From NCBI RefSeq assembly GCF_910596095.1, contig NC_056535.1, positions 20,786,505-20,850,504 of the forward strand: DNA of 64,000 bases. The letters run 5' to 3'. The position numbers and the translations under genes were made by a program. This stretch comes from Thunnus maccoyii (lineage: Eukaryota > Chordata > Actinopteri > Scombriformes > Scombridae). The notes beneath the pieces were generated by a model, which was given only the letters and a program-made list of their open reading frames with translations, did not search any database and had not been told where the DNA came from. Shown piece by piece: positions 1 through 12,300 of the stretch (positions within the stretch are counted from its first letter, which is position 1; the number at the start of each line of letters is the position of its first letter).

Positions 1-35
1 TGGTAAAAGATACTGTCCTGCCTTTTGTTTTCCAG

Positions 36-3000
36 GGTTTTAACTGGACACGATTTATTCAAGGTGTTTTGTCCAGTGTGTCCATTGAGGTCCAGCTGGA
101 GGAGGAGGTGGTGGTGTACAGCTCTCCCTACCTTGAGAAGATGAATGAAGTTCTCTCCAGACACAGCGTCAGGTCAGTATTATGCAAAGATAAGTCCATG
201 AAGATCGAACTACTACAGAAAAGTTACAATCAGCATAATTTACCAAAAACAACTGATGTTTGCAGGACTATGCAGAACTACCTCACCTGGCAGCTCATCA
301 CTGACAGAGTTAATAGCCTAAGCCGCCGTTTCAAAGATGCCAGAGCCCGTTACAGGAAGGTGCGATGAGCATGACATAATACAATAACACATATTTATGT
401 AAGCTAGTTCCAAAACACAATTTCAGTGAGTGTTTCTGTGCTTGCCAGACTCTGTACGGGACCACTGTGGAGGATGCTTGGTGGCGAGAATGTGTCCGTT
501 ATGTCCAGAGTAGCATGGAGAACGCAGTTGGAGCTCTGTATGTGCGTGAGACCTTTGCTGGAGAAAGTAAACGAATGGTGAGTTGTTTTTGCTGTAAAAA
601 CGGGCCTAAACAAAACAGAGACAAAATCTTCGATGGAGCATGAAAATCAGTTACTGCCACAACAAACATTTACATCAAACCATGGTATGCAAGCTATAAC
701 ACAAATGCTGCATTGTGTGCACTAATTCATGGGAAAAACACACATTATGTGCCAAAAAACTGACATTGAGGGGCGAAGTGTCGAGTTTCTAAATGCATCA
801 TGTGCCACCAAAAAAAAAAAAAAAATTACCTGCCATATTTATTTCACTTTTGTGAAATGAAATGTATTTTCTGCTTTATCTGGTATGAAAAACACAAAGC
901 ATGTATTGCAAAACGATTTAGTGTTATGAAATGCATCTCATGCCTCATTGAACTGTTATGCACTGTAGTGTTAATTACACTGCAATTATAATTATTCCTA
1001 ATTTTGTATGGATTCATTCACATTTTTCCTAGAAAAAAACATGTATTACATTGCAGCTTGGGTTCCCTGGAGACTCATAATTATGAAAAATGCATTTCTG
1101 TATGAGATTGTAAGTAAGCCCTTTGTTGTGCGTCATATTTTCACAGGTCAGTGACCTCATCGCTAAGATCCAGAAAGCCTATGTGGAAACTCTGGAGGAG
1201 TTAAGCTGGATGGATTCTCCCTCAAAGGAGAAGGCAAGAGAGAAGGTACAGTACATACTCGAGCAAAGATTTTACTTCAGTCCCGAGAAACTATCGACAT
1301 ATCTCCCGTGGATGATGTCTTACAGAATGTGGTGCATCTCTTATAGGCCATGGCAATCAAGGAGCATATTGGCTATCCAGACCATATTCTGGAGAAAAGT
1401 AACCAGAAGCTCGACCAGGAGTACGCTCATGTAAGTAAGAACTGAGTCTATCTCCAGGCCACATTTTAATTACCTGCAATATGCATTTATGTTGGCCTCT
1501 TTCTCTTTTCAGCTAAACTTTAGTGAAGAACATTACTTTGAGAACATCCTCGAGAACCTGAAGTCTGAGGCGCACAAGAGTCTGAGGAAGCTCAGAGAAC
1601 CAGTCGATCCTAACTTGTAAGCTGTTGATACATCTGAAACTGCAAGCTTTTCTTATTTGTAAAACAAGCGCTTGGACTCAGGTGGTCATTGTGTTTTCTT
1701 AGTGCTCTCAGTTCAAGTGCATGACATGACATAGAACCTCTTCCAGGCTTTAAATGAAGTAGATTACATTATGTATTGAGATACAAATAGTTGCAGACTT
1801 TTGCTCATGCTTTCTGTTTCCAAGACAGGGTCCTGTTCATCCAAAAACATAATAAAAATTGTTGATAATAAGCTGTTAAAGTAGCAAATGGATGCCGTTC
1901 TGTATCATCATCGAGTAATTTTAAAAGAACATGAAAATTAAGGTTTAAATATTTTGTCTGGTGCACAAAAAGCTCCAAGCATGGATTGTATAGTTGCTTC
2001 CTTCAAATGAAAATTCTGTTTAGTGCCATTTTATCAGTTTTTAATCAAATTCTTAATCTCTCCTCAGGTGGATCATTGGTGCTGCTGTGGTGAATGCATT
2101 TTATTCTCCCAACAGAAACCAAATAGGTAAGAGCTTTACAGCTCACAAGAATCAATGAGGCCACCAGCAGCCTGTGTGACAAATAGAAGATGTTTTTTTA
2201 TAGTGACACAGTCTCCATAAAATCTAATGCCATTAAGTGCTTCCAGTACTGAGTGTTTTCACTCCTGTTGTTTATGTGCATCTGCTTGTTTTTTTGTCGG
2301 TCCAGTGTTTCCAGCAGGAATCCTGCAGCCGCCGTTCTTCAGTAAACATCAGCACCAGGCTCTTAACTTTGGCGGAATAGGAATGGTTATTGGACATGAG
2401 ATCACACATGGATTTGATGACAATGGTGAGACATGGGTAATTCATTGTGGGTATTTTGGGAAACCAGAAGCAATAAATACAGTTTAAACAGTACTTTACT
2501 TATTGCATTATGTTTCCTTGCAGGGCGTAATTTTGACAAGGATGGTAATATGCTAAACTGGTGGAGTAATTACTCTGCGGAGCATTTTAAAGAGCAGTCA
2601 CAGTGCATGGTGCAACAATATGGCAACTTCAACTGGAAGCTAGCAGGTGGACAAAATGTAAGCACCAAGTGGCATGTATGAAATTAGATATTTGTCTCGG
2701 CTGTGATCTCTGACTATGTAAACGGTGTATTTTGTGACTGCTGGAATGATTGTTTTCATGTTAGTGTGTGTTCATGATTTTGTGATTGCAGGTCAGTGGA
2801 ATCAGCACTTTGGGGGAGAACATTGCAGACAACGGAGGGGTTCGTCAAGCATACAAGGTTGGACGTTACCCACAAAAGCACAAAACCACATGTTACTATT
2901 TCGGCAGTAATGACAAATGACAAAAAGCTTGTAATGAACTTTCTGCAAATATGAAATCTGTTTTTAAGTTTGTGAGCGTTGTGTTTACAGGCTTATCTAA

Positions 3001-5129
3001 AGTGGGTGGAGATAGAGGGTGAAGAACCTCGTCTGCCTGGTCTAGACATGGATCACAAGCAGCTTTTCTTTCTTAACTTTGCCCAAGTAAGTGAGAAAAA
3101 TAAGGAAAAATGTTATTTCTGAATGTATCATTTTAGCAGAAAGATGATTGGCAATAATTTCCCCATCTGGAGTCAAGAGCCAAAGCTCAGGAGGAGCATT
3201 ATTCAGTGGACGTTTGGCGCTGAGAAGTAAACACTGGGACAAAGGGAGAGTTGTCAGGGGGTGAGACGCTCAAGCAATCCCAGAACAAATCAGAGTTCAT
3301 CAACACACATGGGGGATGAGAAGAGCTGCCAAAGTAAAGAGGTTCTTGGTGCCAGAGAATGTAAAGCACAAGCAGAAAACTGTCATCAACAATAAAACTG
3401 GTCAAACACCCGGAACAAATCTGTTTAAGAGCCACAATCATTTACACACTTACTGCTGTGATGTGAATTTTACAAGTCAGTAAAATAGTTCATACCAAAG
3501 TGGCATTTTCAAGGTTTGAAAAAATCAGTTAAAGAAGTATAAGATGCAATATAAATACTTAGTATACAGGAAATTTTTTTGCAATTTTAGAAATGTATGC
3601 ATTTCTGCAGACTGTATTGTTACCAGTCTGCAGACATCTCCACTAATGACTGCTCTAAAAAAAAGGATTACACTCTACTCATGTAATTAATTTCTTTTTT
3701 TAGGTGTGGTGCGGTGCTTATCGGCCTGAGTACGCCAGCCAGTCCATCAAGACTGACTCACACAGTCCCTTAGAATACAGGTATGAGTTTTAATATGATC
3801 AGGTATTAACATACGACAGGTGTAGTGATAACAAATTTTCAGAACCAGCAAGAATAATTATTTAGTAGTCTGACTGATTTAGTTGATAATCAAAGAAGTA
3901 CAACTCTGTTATAGGGTGTATTAAAAGAATCTATTGTTGGCCTAATGTAAAAAAGCGACTGCTTTGTTTGAGCTAAATGTGCACCAGACAATGTTGTAAC
4001 CCTTTAATAAAAAAAGGATTTTTCACAAACAATTAGAATATAAAGCCTGACAGTGAAACTGAATGCTCACCTTGCCATTAACTGACTCACAATAGGAACA
4101 TTTTATTAGCTTTGCTAGCTGTGCCAAACTCAAAATAGCTTTGAAGCTTTCATCACTATGTTTTAGCTTTAAAATGAGATCCATGTTGAGAGGTGTGTTA
4201 CAGTTTATTTTAGTTGCAAACTGAATATATTTTTAAAATGACCCTGTCACTAAAGAATATAAAATACACTATATTTGTCTTGTAAAATCCAGCTAACCCC
4301 ATGTATTTATCCAAATATAGCTTAGATAGAAAGATAGATACTATCATCAATATTTTTACATTAACAATGGATCACATGACAACTTGTGAATGAAAGGAGT
4401 CAATTGTAGTGACGAAACCACAGAGAATCATCACCTGACTCTGCAGCTCCGCTCATCTCTGTGGAGGTTTATAGAGCCTTTCAGCTCATTGTTTTGATTT
4501 CCCAGCCCACAGCTTTGTTGTTACTGCTCCATTAGTGTAGTTTTCCTGCGCAGCAAAAACTCTACAATCTCACTGCATGTTACCTGATAATTTGTCAGTG
4601 TTTTTACAGCTTGTTTCTATTGCCCGAGTTGCCAAAAAACCTCTTATTGCAAGATTGATTATTGTCTTTTCCAAAAGCGACAATAATTCATTTTACACTT
4701 TCACCTCCTTTTGTTGCTTTTCTCTCTGTGTGGCAGGACTGACAAAGCTACTTCACCTTGTCTGTAGTCTCAGCACAGCCAGACACCTCAGCTGGAACTC
4801 ATTAAAAACAAAAATACACCACACTGTAAATATAAGTCTAAAGCTCCTGTTGAAAAAGTATTTTGCAGCAAAGCATAACTCATTAAAGTATCTGAATCAG
4901 TGCAGCTCCATTCACTGATTAAATATGAGGACTTGGAGGTTGGTCTCACACTTGCTAGCGCTCCTCTAACATTCATAATATACTTTGGCTTTTATCACCA
5001 CTAACAATCTGTTTTTCTTTTGTCTTTAGGGTGCTTGGGTCTCTCCAGAATTTCGAAGCATTCTCAGAAGCTTTCCAGTGCCAAAAAGGCAGTCTAATGA
5101 ACCCTGAGCTGAAGTGTCGTGTCTGGTAG
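36..5129 (+). CDS. mmel1: Membrane metallo-endopeptidase-like 1 (M13 peptidase), 3' portion
   Basis: Neprilysin-family (M13) ectoenzyme, a type II membrane zinc metallopeptidase that cleaves small peptides outside the cell. Thirteen exons are visible: 36-172, 266-359, 449-577, 1147-1245, 1347-1430, 1513-1616, 2068-2126, 2306-2425, 2524-2657, 2792-2857, 2991-3086, 3704-3780 and 5030-5129. They join in frame to 432 codons plus TAG. Visible landmarks are the substrate-binding VNAFY motif (exon 7), zinc site HEITH (exon 8, visible residues 266-270), third ligand in GENIAD (exon 10, Glu 59 residues after the second His, the neprilysin spacing) and the terminal CRVW. The cytoplasmic tail, membrane anchor and roughly the first 320-340 residues lie left of the window. 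mmel1 is chosen over mme because of residue similarity and because prxl2b is the next gene, tail-to-tail, as in human. All catalytic residues seen are intact. Confidence 0.93.
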
Positions 5130-7870
5130 AAAGTTATTTATTTCCTGACATGGGCAACTCAAATCAAAAGAACAAGTTGTACTTCTTAAACCCACAGAGA
5201 CATCCTGCTTAAGACTAATTCCAATTTATTTGGGGCAGAGCGGTGACACAGATATTTTCATATACAGTACTGTAGATGTATTTGGAATGGATGACATCCT
5301 GGACTACACCCTAGTTTCAAAACTTGAAGCACGTATACTAAAAAAAAAAAAAGTTTGTCCACAAGTTTGAAGTGTTGTCTCTGGATGAGTAGGTCACTCG
5401 TTCTTTTTTTGCTGTGTCCCACGACAGACGACAAGTGGGTACATGGATGAAAAGGCGACATAGAAAAGTAAGACCTTCTCAAAAGGTTCAAGCCTTTCTT
5501 GATTTAATTCTTAAAGAAATCTCTTGTGCAGATCTTTGTGATTTATCCATTAACATTTGGCGCTGAGTTAACTTGGCGTACGTCCTCTGATGTATCGTTT
5601 TCAAGACATTGTGCCACTTCAGACGGAACAATAGTGAACAAATCTCTGACTCCGACTGAAGCGTGATTATGAAATAAATGAAAGCTCTGGGCTTTGCTGA
5701 TGCAAAGCTAAAATAGAATTAGTCACACTCTAAGAGTTTGGTCACTCACTGTTACATGAAACAAATTACCTAAAGACTTTAAGACTGTTAAATCTTTGCA
5801 GCTTTAACCTTAAATTAACATTGTGAGAGAGCTGCAGCTTTCAACGTTTTTACACTTACAGAGTGGATAAATATTTAAAATCAACAAAGCTATTTAGTAC
5901 TTTTTGGAGGATCAAAGTTTCTGCAAATGATTGTTGCTCAATACCCGCTGCTGAGATGTATATGTGTGCCATTACATTTTGCTTTAAGAAACCATATTCC
6001 ACATGTTTTGATAAATATTGGTGGCCTGCTACTTTTTTAGCTCGTGAGAAAAACTAGACACCCTTTAGAGATATGGCGATGTGATAATGACGAAAAAGCA
6101 ATGTATACATCGCTTTATTGCGTTAGTTGGTACTGCCAAGTTTAGAAACAGGTGTGGATATACAGTAGGTTGCTAATCACAGTTGTGTTGTGTGTTTGAA
6201 GCTTGTCTTGCTCGTTTTTCTGCTTTCACACATTCCACATTTTACATGACTTTGAAAGGCTCCCAAGTGGTCATACTGGGCTGATGTATAGCTAACAAAC
6301 CTCTAAACATGTGCCATTTGTTAGATGACACACCTACATGTATTCAAAATTACGATGCCTACTTGTATGATATCTGTACGTCGTTTACATTTAACCCTTA
6401 AAGCTAACTGATTTGTATGAGAACTGGCTTTTTCCTTCACCACATGGTCTCCTGAGAGGAGACTCAAACATACAGTGATGACAAGACTTTTAGCCTCTGG
6501 GCATAGCCAATTACACGTTTAGGGTAGGGAGAAGAAAACCTCCCTCAGACACATTCACACATGGACAGGCAGTACATGAAGTGGTTTGTCTTCTGATCTC
6601 GCATTGATCAGTGCCGTGCAGATGAAAGGATGAAGTGCAGTGCGCTGAAGCGTGGCGACCGCTGTAACCGAACCACGACCCCGCGGGCAGACACACTGAA
6701 GAAAGGGGCTTGTCATTAAAGAGATGGCCAGGGCCAGGACTGTTATTTTCTACCTTTATTAACAAGTAATGACAAGAAAATCAAAGCAGAGGATGGAGGC
6801 ACTGGCTGCAGGTAGCTTTTTTTTTGTTTTTTTTGTGCTGAAGAGAGCTTTTAAACACAGCTGAAATACAGTCAGTTTTTAATGTTTGCTTGTCATTGGT
6901 CACATTCAGGATGCCTTGGTAAACTGAACACGACTGTTAGGTCTCAACAGAGGCTGCTGAATTGAATGTGCTTATTGAAGCTTTATACTCTGTCTCTCAG
7001 TCTTCACATAGTGGCAAATACTGTTGTGTTTAGTAGGAGGTGGTGGGGGGGGGACACATTAATGAAAGACTGTTTTACTCAGAATGTAAGTGCTGATAGT
7101 GTGCTGCCACCTTCAAACAACAAGGCACATTTATCACGTCTTGTTGAAAGAAATGCTGGAGGCTAAATCATAAGCTACAATGCAACATTGGGCCGCCGTT
7201 TGAAGAGCAACAGCTTGTATATTTTTGTCTGGTTGAGGAGTTAAACAGTTCAAATGTGTTAACCGAACACAAAGAGTACATAATATACAATGTGTTATTG
7301 TATATACTTGATGTTCTATACTGCAGTACTTACATATAAAGAATTGAAATCAGGTAAGAAAGAAATTGTACATTTCTTACCTTAGTTCTAGCTTCACATT
7401 TACATGGTGAAATTGTGTCATTTTGAAATTACCAGCCAAGTACAAAAAACGTTCCTTTTTTTTTGCTGTTTCATCTGTATACCCATCAGAGGAATTTATT
7501 TATCTACATAAATATTTATGAAATAGCATTGTTGCTTTGCAAGACTTCAGGTGTTACAAAGATGTTTTATGAATGTTCCTGCTGCTATGTTATTATCTAG
7601 ACTAACTGCTATTTTTGTGACTCAGATCTGTAATTATTGCCATTAAAGTGACTGTCCCAACTGGTACAATATCAAGTCTCTTCTTTAAATGTGTTATACA
7701 AATGTTATATATTTATACACTTTATTCTAGATGCAAAAAGATCATGTGGGTTAGAATATGTCTTGCCTTTGCTTGTTTTTATAAAGTTTTTGGACATTTT
7801 AGTTCAGTAGGAATTCTGAAACTGCTTTCTAATAAAGTGCAACGTGTTTGGTATGTCATTATGGTAGGTT
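5130..7870 (+). other. mmel1 3' UTR and downstream non-coding sequence
   Basis: No coding exon is recognisable. AATAAA signals occur at 5673-5678 and 7831-7836; the second is followed by GT-rich sequence and would give a 3' UTR of about 2.7 kb. Which one is used cannot be decided here. The short open frames in this stretch resemble no family. Confidence 0.5.
7831..7836 (+). terminator. Candidate distal poly(A) signal of mmel1
   Basis: Exact AATAAA followed within 20 bases by a GT-rich stretch. A proximal AATAAA is at 5673-5678. Assignment to mmel1 is inference from orientation. Confidence 0.35.
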
Positions 7871-8295
7871 GCTAGTTAGTAATTTACTAATGCTTTATCG
7901 ACCAACTAGAAGTCACTAATAGGGACACATTTTGGTTTGCCAGGCTGTGAAAAATCCCTTTGGCTTGTGTTGATCATTTCTATTGGTAATAATACAGTTA
8001 CAAATGTTGGCAATCCCTTGGTAAATGCTATCTCTTTCTAATAAGCCACCATGTCTTAGTGTAAATGATAATTTGCTATTAATAAATGAATTTTGGTCCA
8101 GACCTTCCCCAGAACATAGGTGGTCTAACAGTCCATTTGGAGGGATAATCTTGATGAAGTGAAAGTGAGTGTCATGTTCAAGGAGATTTAACACTAGACA
8201 GAGAGATTTTTCATAACTTGAAAACCCAAAGTTTTTCTATTAAGGGCTTCTAACTGATCTACAAAGCGTTTGTAAATGATTTATTAACCATTATT
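7871..8295. mobile_element. MITE-like element with long degenerate terminal inverted repeats
   Basis: The sequence at about 7875-7925 matches the reverse complement of 8229-8289 over about 60 bases. Shared blocks are a GTTA-rich outer part, a GCTTT core and a TAGAAG inner part continuing into ACTTTGG-like sequence. There is no transposase frame between the arms. It lies between the convergent mmel1 and prxl2b genes. The layout and motifs resemble a common teleost non-autonomous DNA element; the family name is not assigned. Confidence 0.5.
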
Positions 8296-9367
8296 GAAGC
8301 CACCAGTTACAACTTATTATAAACTGGTATAATAATATCTATTCAAAAATGTATGTAATTATGATACTGTAAAGCATCAAATGTTCATCTTCATGTTACA
8401 AAAGTGAAATTTCACTTTTTTGGTTTTCAAATGTTTTCTCACTGTTCAGTAACCAAAACTCGTTTTATTTCAGTCAGTAAAATCAGATCAGAATCAGTGG
8501 CCTCTCATGGTTTTAGTACAGTACAGTCCTTTGTTCACAGCAATCAGTTACTAAAAACACTTAAGTCAGGTATCATATGGGGTCATTTCAGAAGTGAAGT
8601 GTAACATTCATGCACCGGTTTGCTCAGACTGGATCCACAGTATTACATGTATGTTATTCAGACACTTTAAAGACTTCACAACTACTTAGAGCCAGAGTGA
8701 AGAAGAAAAACGTTTTTAAAAGTTTGAAGTTAAGATTTTTTGACGTTTCAAATTTTTTAAGAAGGATGGTGAGGAAACAGTGAGGTGGATGCGTAGTGGA
8801 GATGAATGGTTGGAGCACATTAAAGGTGATACCAGCCATCAGAGTTCAGTCAATTATGTAAAAATTAATCCCGCATATATGCAGGATGTCTGTTTGTCAT
8901 GTCAAAAAGTTTGATACCTCCACACCAATTTTAAAACTCTGCTCATGTCTCCATTTAAAAGATTTATTACAATTTCATAAATACAAAAGATGCAATTTTG
9001 TAAACATAGTGTGTAAGAAATTGTTATACATACACCAATCAATTTAAAACAAAATGATCATTGTGATTAACATGTAGGTACTGAGTTAAATTCAAAAATT
9101 ACCAACAATTATTACAATTAAACATTCATAGAAATTACAAAGGAATGCTCTTTTTATCTGTACATATACAGATTAAACCTTAACTTCATGTAAAGTGAGC
9201 TTTCACGATATATATTTAACACACCTTCATACAGAACTTACAATCAATCAGGTATGGTGACAGTAGTTTTAGTTTAGTATAACATTTTAATGATATTCCA
9301 CATCTTAATGTCTGTTTTAACTTCCCGAAGTGTAGATGTTCATCAGGTACCGCGGGCAGCGACGTCA
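8296..9367 (-). other. prxl2b 3' UTR and flank
   Basis: AT-rich, with no coding potential. A minus-strand AATAAA (plus TTTATT at 8963-8968) lies about 400 bases past the prxl2b stop and is the likely poly(A) signal. Confidence 0.5.
8963..8968 (-). terminator. Likely poly(A) signal of prxl2b
   Basis: Minus-strand AATAAA about 400 nt downstream of the TGA at 9368-9370. It is the first perfect hexamer on that strand that I noted in the flank. Confidence 0.45.
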
Positions 9368-12300
9368 TCATCGTGTACAAACATCATCATTGCACTGCAA
9401 GAGGTTAAACATCAAATAATGAGGGAGAACCATGATGCACAAGAAGCATTTATTATTGAAACATAAGATTTAAATCCAATAACTGGTAGTCCAGCTAATC
9501 TCCACAAAGCCCATGTGGTGGAACATATTGACAGGAAAAAGTGATTAATCATTAATGTCAACAGCTTAATAACGATTACTGGGTGGAAAACTTTGAGGGT
9601 GGTTCACTTTCCAGGAAGGAGAAAAATGGTTTCTGTTGGTATATAAATTACACAAAAACACAAACATTCCCAACTGAAGAGGGAATATTTTTACTAACCC
9701 AAAGCACACAGTGGTCATAATGTATCTGCAGACAACTGATAAGGGTCCTGATCAATATCGTGACTCAATAACAGTTTCCAGCTTGCACTCTAAACTGGAC
9801 ATCCTGCCGTCTGTCATTTTCATGACACTCCCATTGTCTGCCCACACATTTTTCACTGCTTGGTCATGGAGGAGCAAAAAGGAACATGGCTCTCATAAGC
9901 AAATGACAAAGCAGAATTATTATTTCAGTTTTTGAACACTGTGATAAGCAGGTTTCTCTTACTTGACATTTATATTTAACATCTGCTTCAATCAGTTGGG
10001 AGAGGAAAATGCTAATACTTGAATAAACTATGTTTAGATGATTAAAGCCAATTGAACAGTCGAACAGTATCAACAGTCTTTAAAAACAATATTTTCATCT
10101 TCCTGTTTCATTGTGCCTTATATTCTAATTCAGCATCTGATTAAAGGACCAAAACGTAAACTAGCCTCCATCTTCTGTTGCCAAAATCCATTTTGGAAAA
10201 CAGCCTGCGGCCTATTAATTACCAGGAGTGATTTTTTTTTTCTGCTGGGTTCTGCTGGAATGCTACCATGAAAATATCTAAAGCCGAGCAAGAGCTGTTA
10301 AGCAGTGACAAACAGACTGGCATTCAATTTCAACAAATCCTGTAGCTACACGACAGGATCTGGGCCCCAGCTTTAAAAGAAAAAAAGAGGTCAAACAGCT
10401 TTACACAGAAATCAGTGTTACAATTCAAACACAAAAACAACAGTAGTTCAACAGACATACACTTACATTTGACATAAATATCCACTTAATTTATGTGTTA
10501 ATTACATAAGGTCAAAACTTCCAGGATTCTCAGGATTATCTTTGCTATCTTGCTGTTTAAAGTTATGAAATGAACTGCTTGTAAACACAACTTACCGCAT
10601 CATATTTACATGCGATGAAGCATTTATTTTACAGGTTTTACTATAAAAATTCAAGAGTATGAATTGTCATACGATCATGCAAAGAATTAGTCTTTACTGT
10701 ATTGATCTCTCACTAAATCACAGCAATTCTGTCAATGGACCACATCCATCCCAAATAAAGTGGAAAAAGTTATTATTAAAAATTTCCTAAGATGCTTATG
10801 TGGGAGATCCTTTTTTAAAGATTTTTTGGGTATTTTGCCTTCACATAGTAGTAAATGTAGAAAGAAAGAGGACGACGACGAGCGACAAACCATTCAAATC
10901 AGTCATATGTGTCCACTAGGCCACCATGAAGCCTGATATTGTTAATTTTAACTATTTATCTGTAAGTTACTTTCAGATAAGGTGTTCGGTGACTTCCCCT
11001 CCTACTTCAGAATGAGGTACATCTGTAAGCAACCTTGTTTATCCAGGAAGAGTCTTTAAAAAAATCTTTAATTTATGGCGTCTCTGATCAGACAATGTTC
11101 CTGAGGGAAATCTTGTTTGAGGGTTTCCACCTCCAGAAACAGATAATAGAGCTTCTGAAGTGGTAAATACTGACTATTAGCTGTTTGAACAGGAAAGATC
11201 TGAACTAGAACCCATTCACTCAAAACCATTGGATTTATCGATTTATCTGGATCAACCAATGACATCACTGTTAACAAAGCTTTACTGTGATGGCAAACTT
11301 TTTCAGAGCCCCTTCCGCACAAGCATTTCAGCTAGCTTGTGACTCACATTCATTTCTGCCACATTTTGACCCTTCAGAGAAAACAAGGTCTATTCTGTTC
11401 GCTGGCTGCAGAGATGACATCTGCTGGTCTTCAGACAGGTCATGGGGAAACCTACTGTACATGTTGCAATAGCTCTGCCACGGTGGGTTCTGTGGGAAGC
11501 GGGCAACAGAGCCACAAGGCAAGAAAGACCATGTGCTGGGTATCATGGGCACGCTGAAAGCCCTGACAATCACAGGACGAACCCCCAAGAAGTCTATGAA
11601 GTCCATGAGTTCTGAGAACTTTTTTTCTAAATGTGCTATTATGGTATGGAACAACATTTTAAATTGTAGTTTCTATTTTTATGATGTATTATATATTGAC
11701 ACCACAGAAACAGAACCAACAATGTGGCTCCGTCAGTGTGATCTTATCATCTGTTCATAAAGATGCTGCAGTCATAAATTATTGTGCACTATGAATATAG
11801 TGTTATTTAAGTGTTTGCATACCACTGAGTTTTTGCGCTTGCCTTTTGTTTTACTATGTTGATCTTGTTGATTTGTTGTAAAATAAATAAATATTTTGTT
11901 TAGGATCTGCAAAATGCCTCATATTACACCAAACTACACAGAAATTCAGATTTTTTTCCCTTTAGGCATTCATAAGTTCACACGTCACACTATTTTCATG
12001 TTTTCTGAATTCACGTCCATCTTGCACCCTAAAATCAACTCAGATTCCATCAAAATTTTAAATCACGTTCTGCTAAAAAGTCAATTTGTTCATGTTCAAA
12101 ACATGTTGCTACAGCTTGAATACAAGCTATGAGCTATAAACACTTAAATGTTCATAAAGATGCTTTTTATTGACTCAATTAAGCCCTGAAAGGTGATTTC
12201 TAATTTATTTGAGTTGTTTTCTAAAAAATAAAAAAGCTATTTTCATTTAATGTAAGCCTTTGCTAAATGTTTGTTGAATCTTTGCTATTCCTCTATTTTT

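Noticed and set aside
11328-11657. 109-codon minus-strand frame in prxl2b intron 6
   Set aside because: No similarity to any family and overlapped by open frames on the other strand; chance opening.
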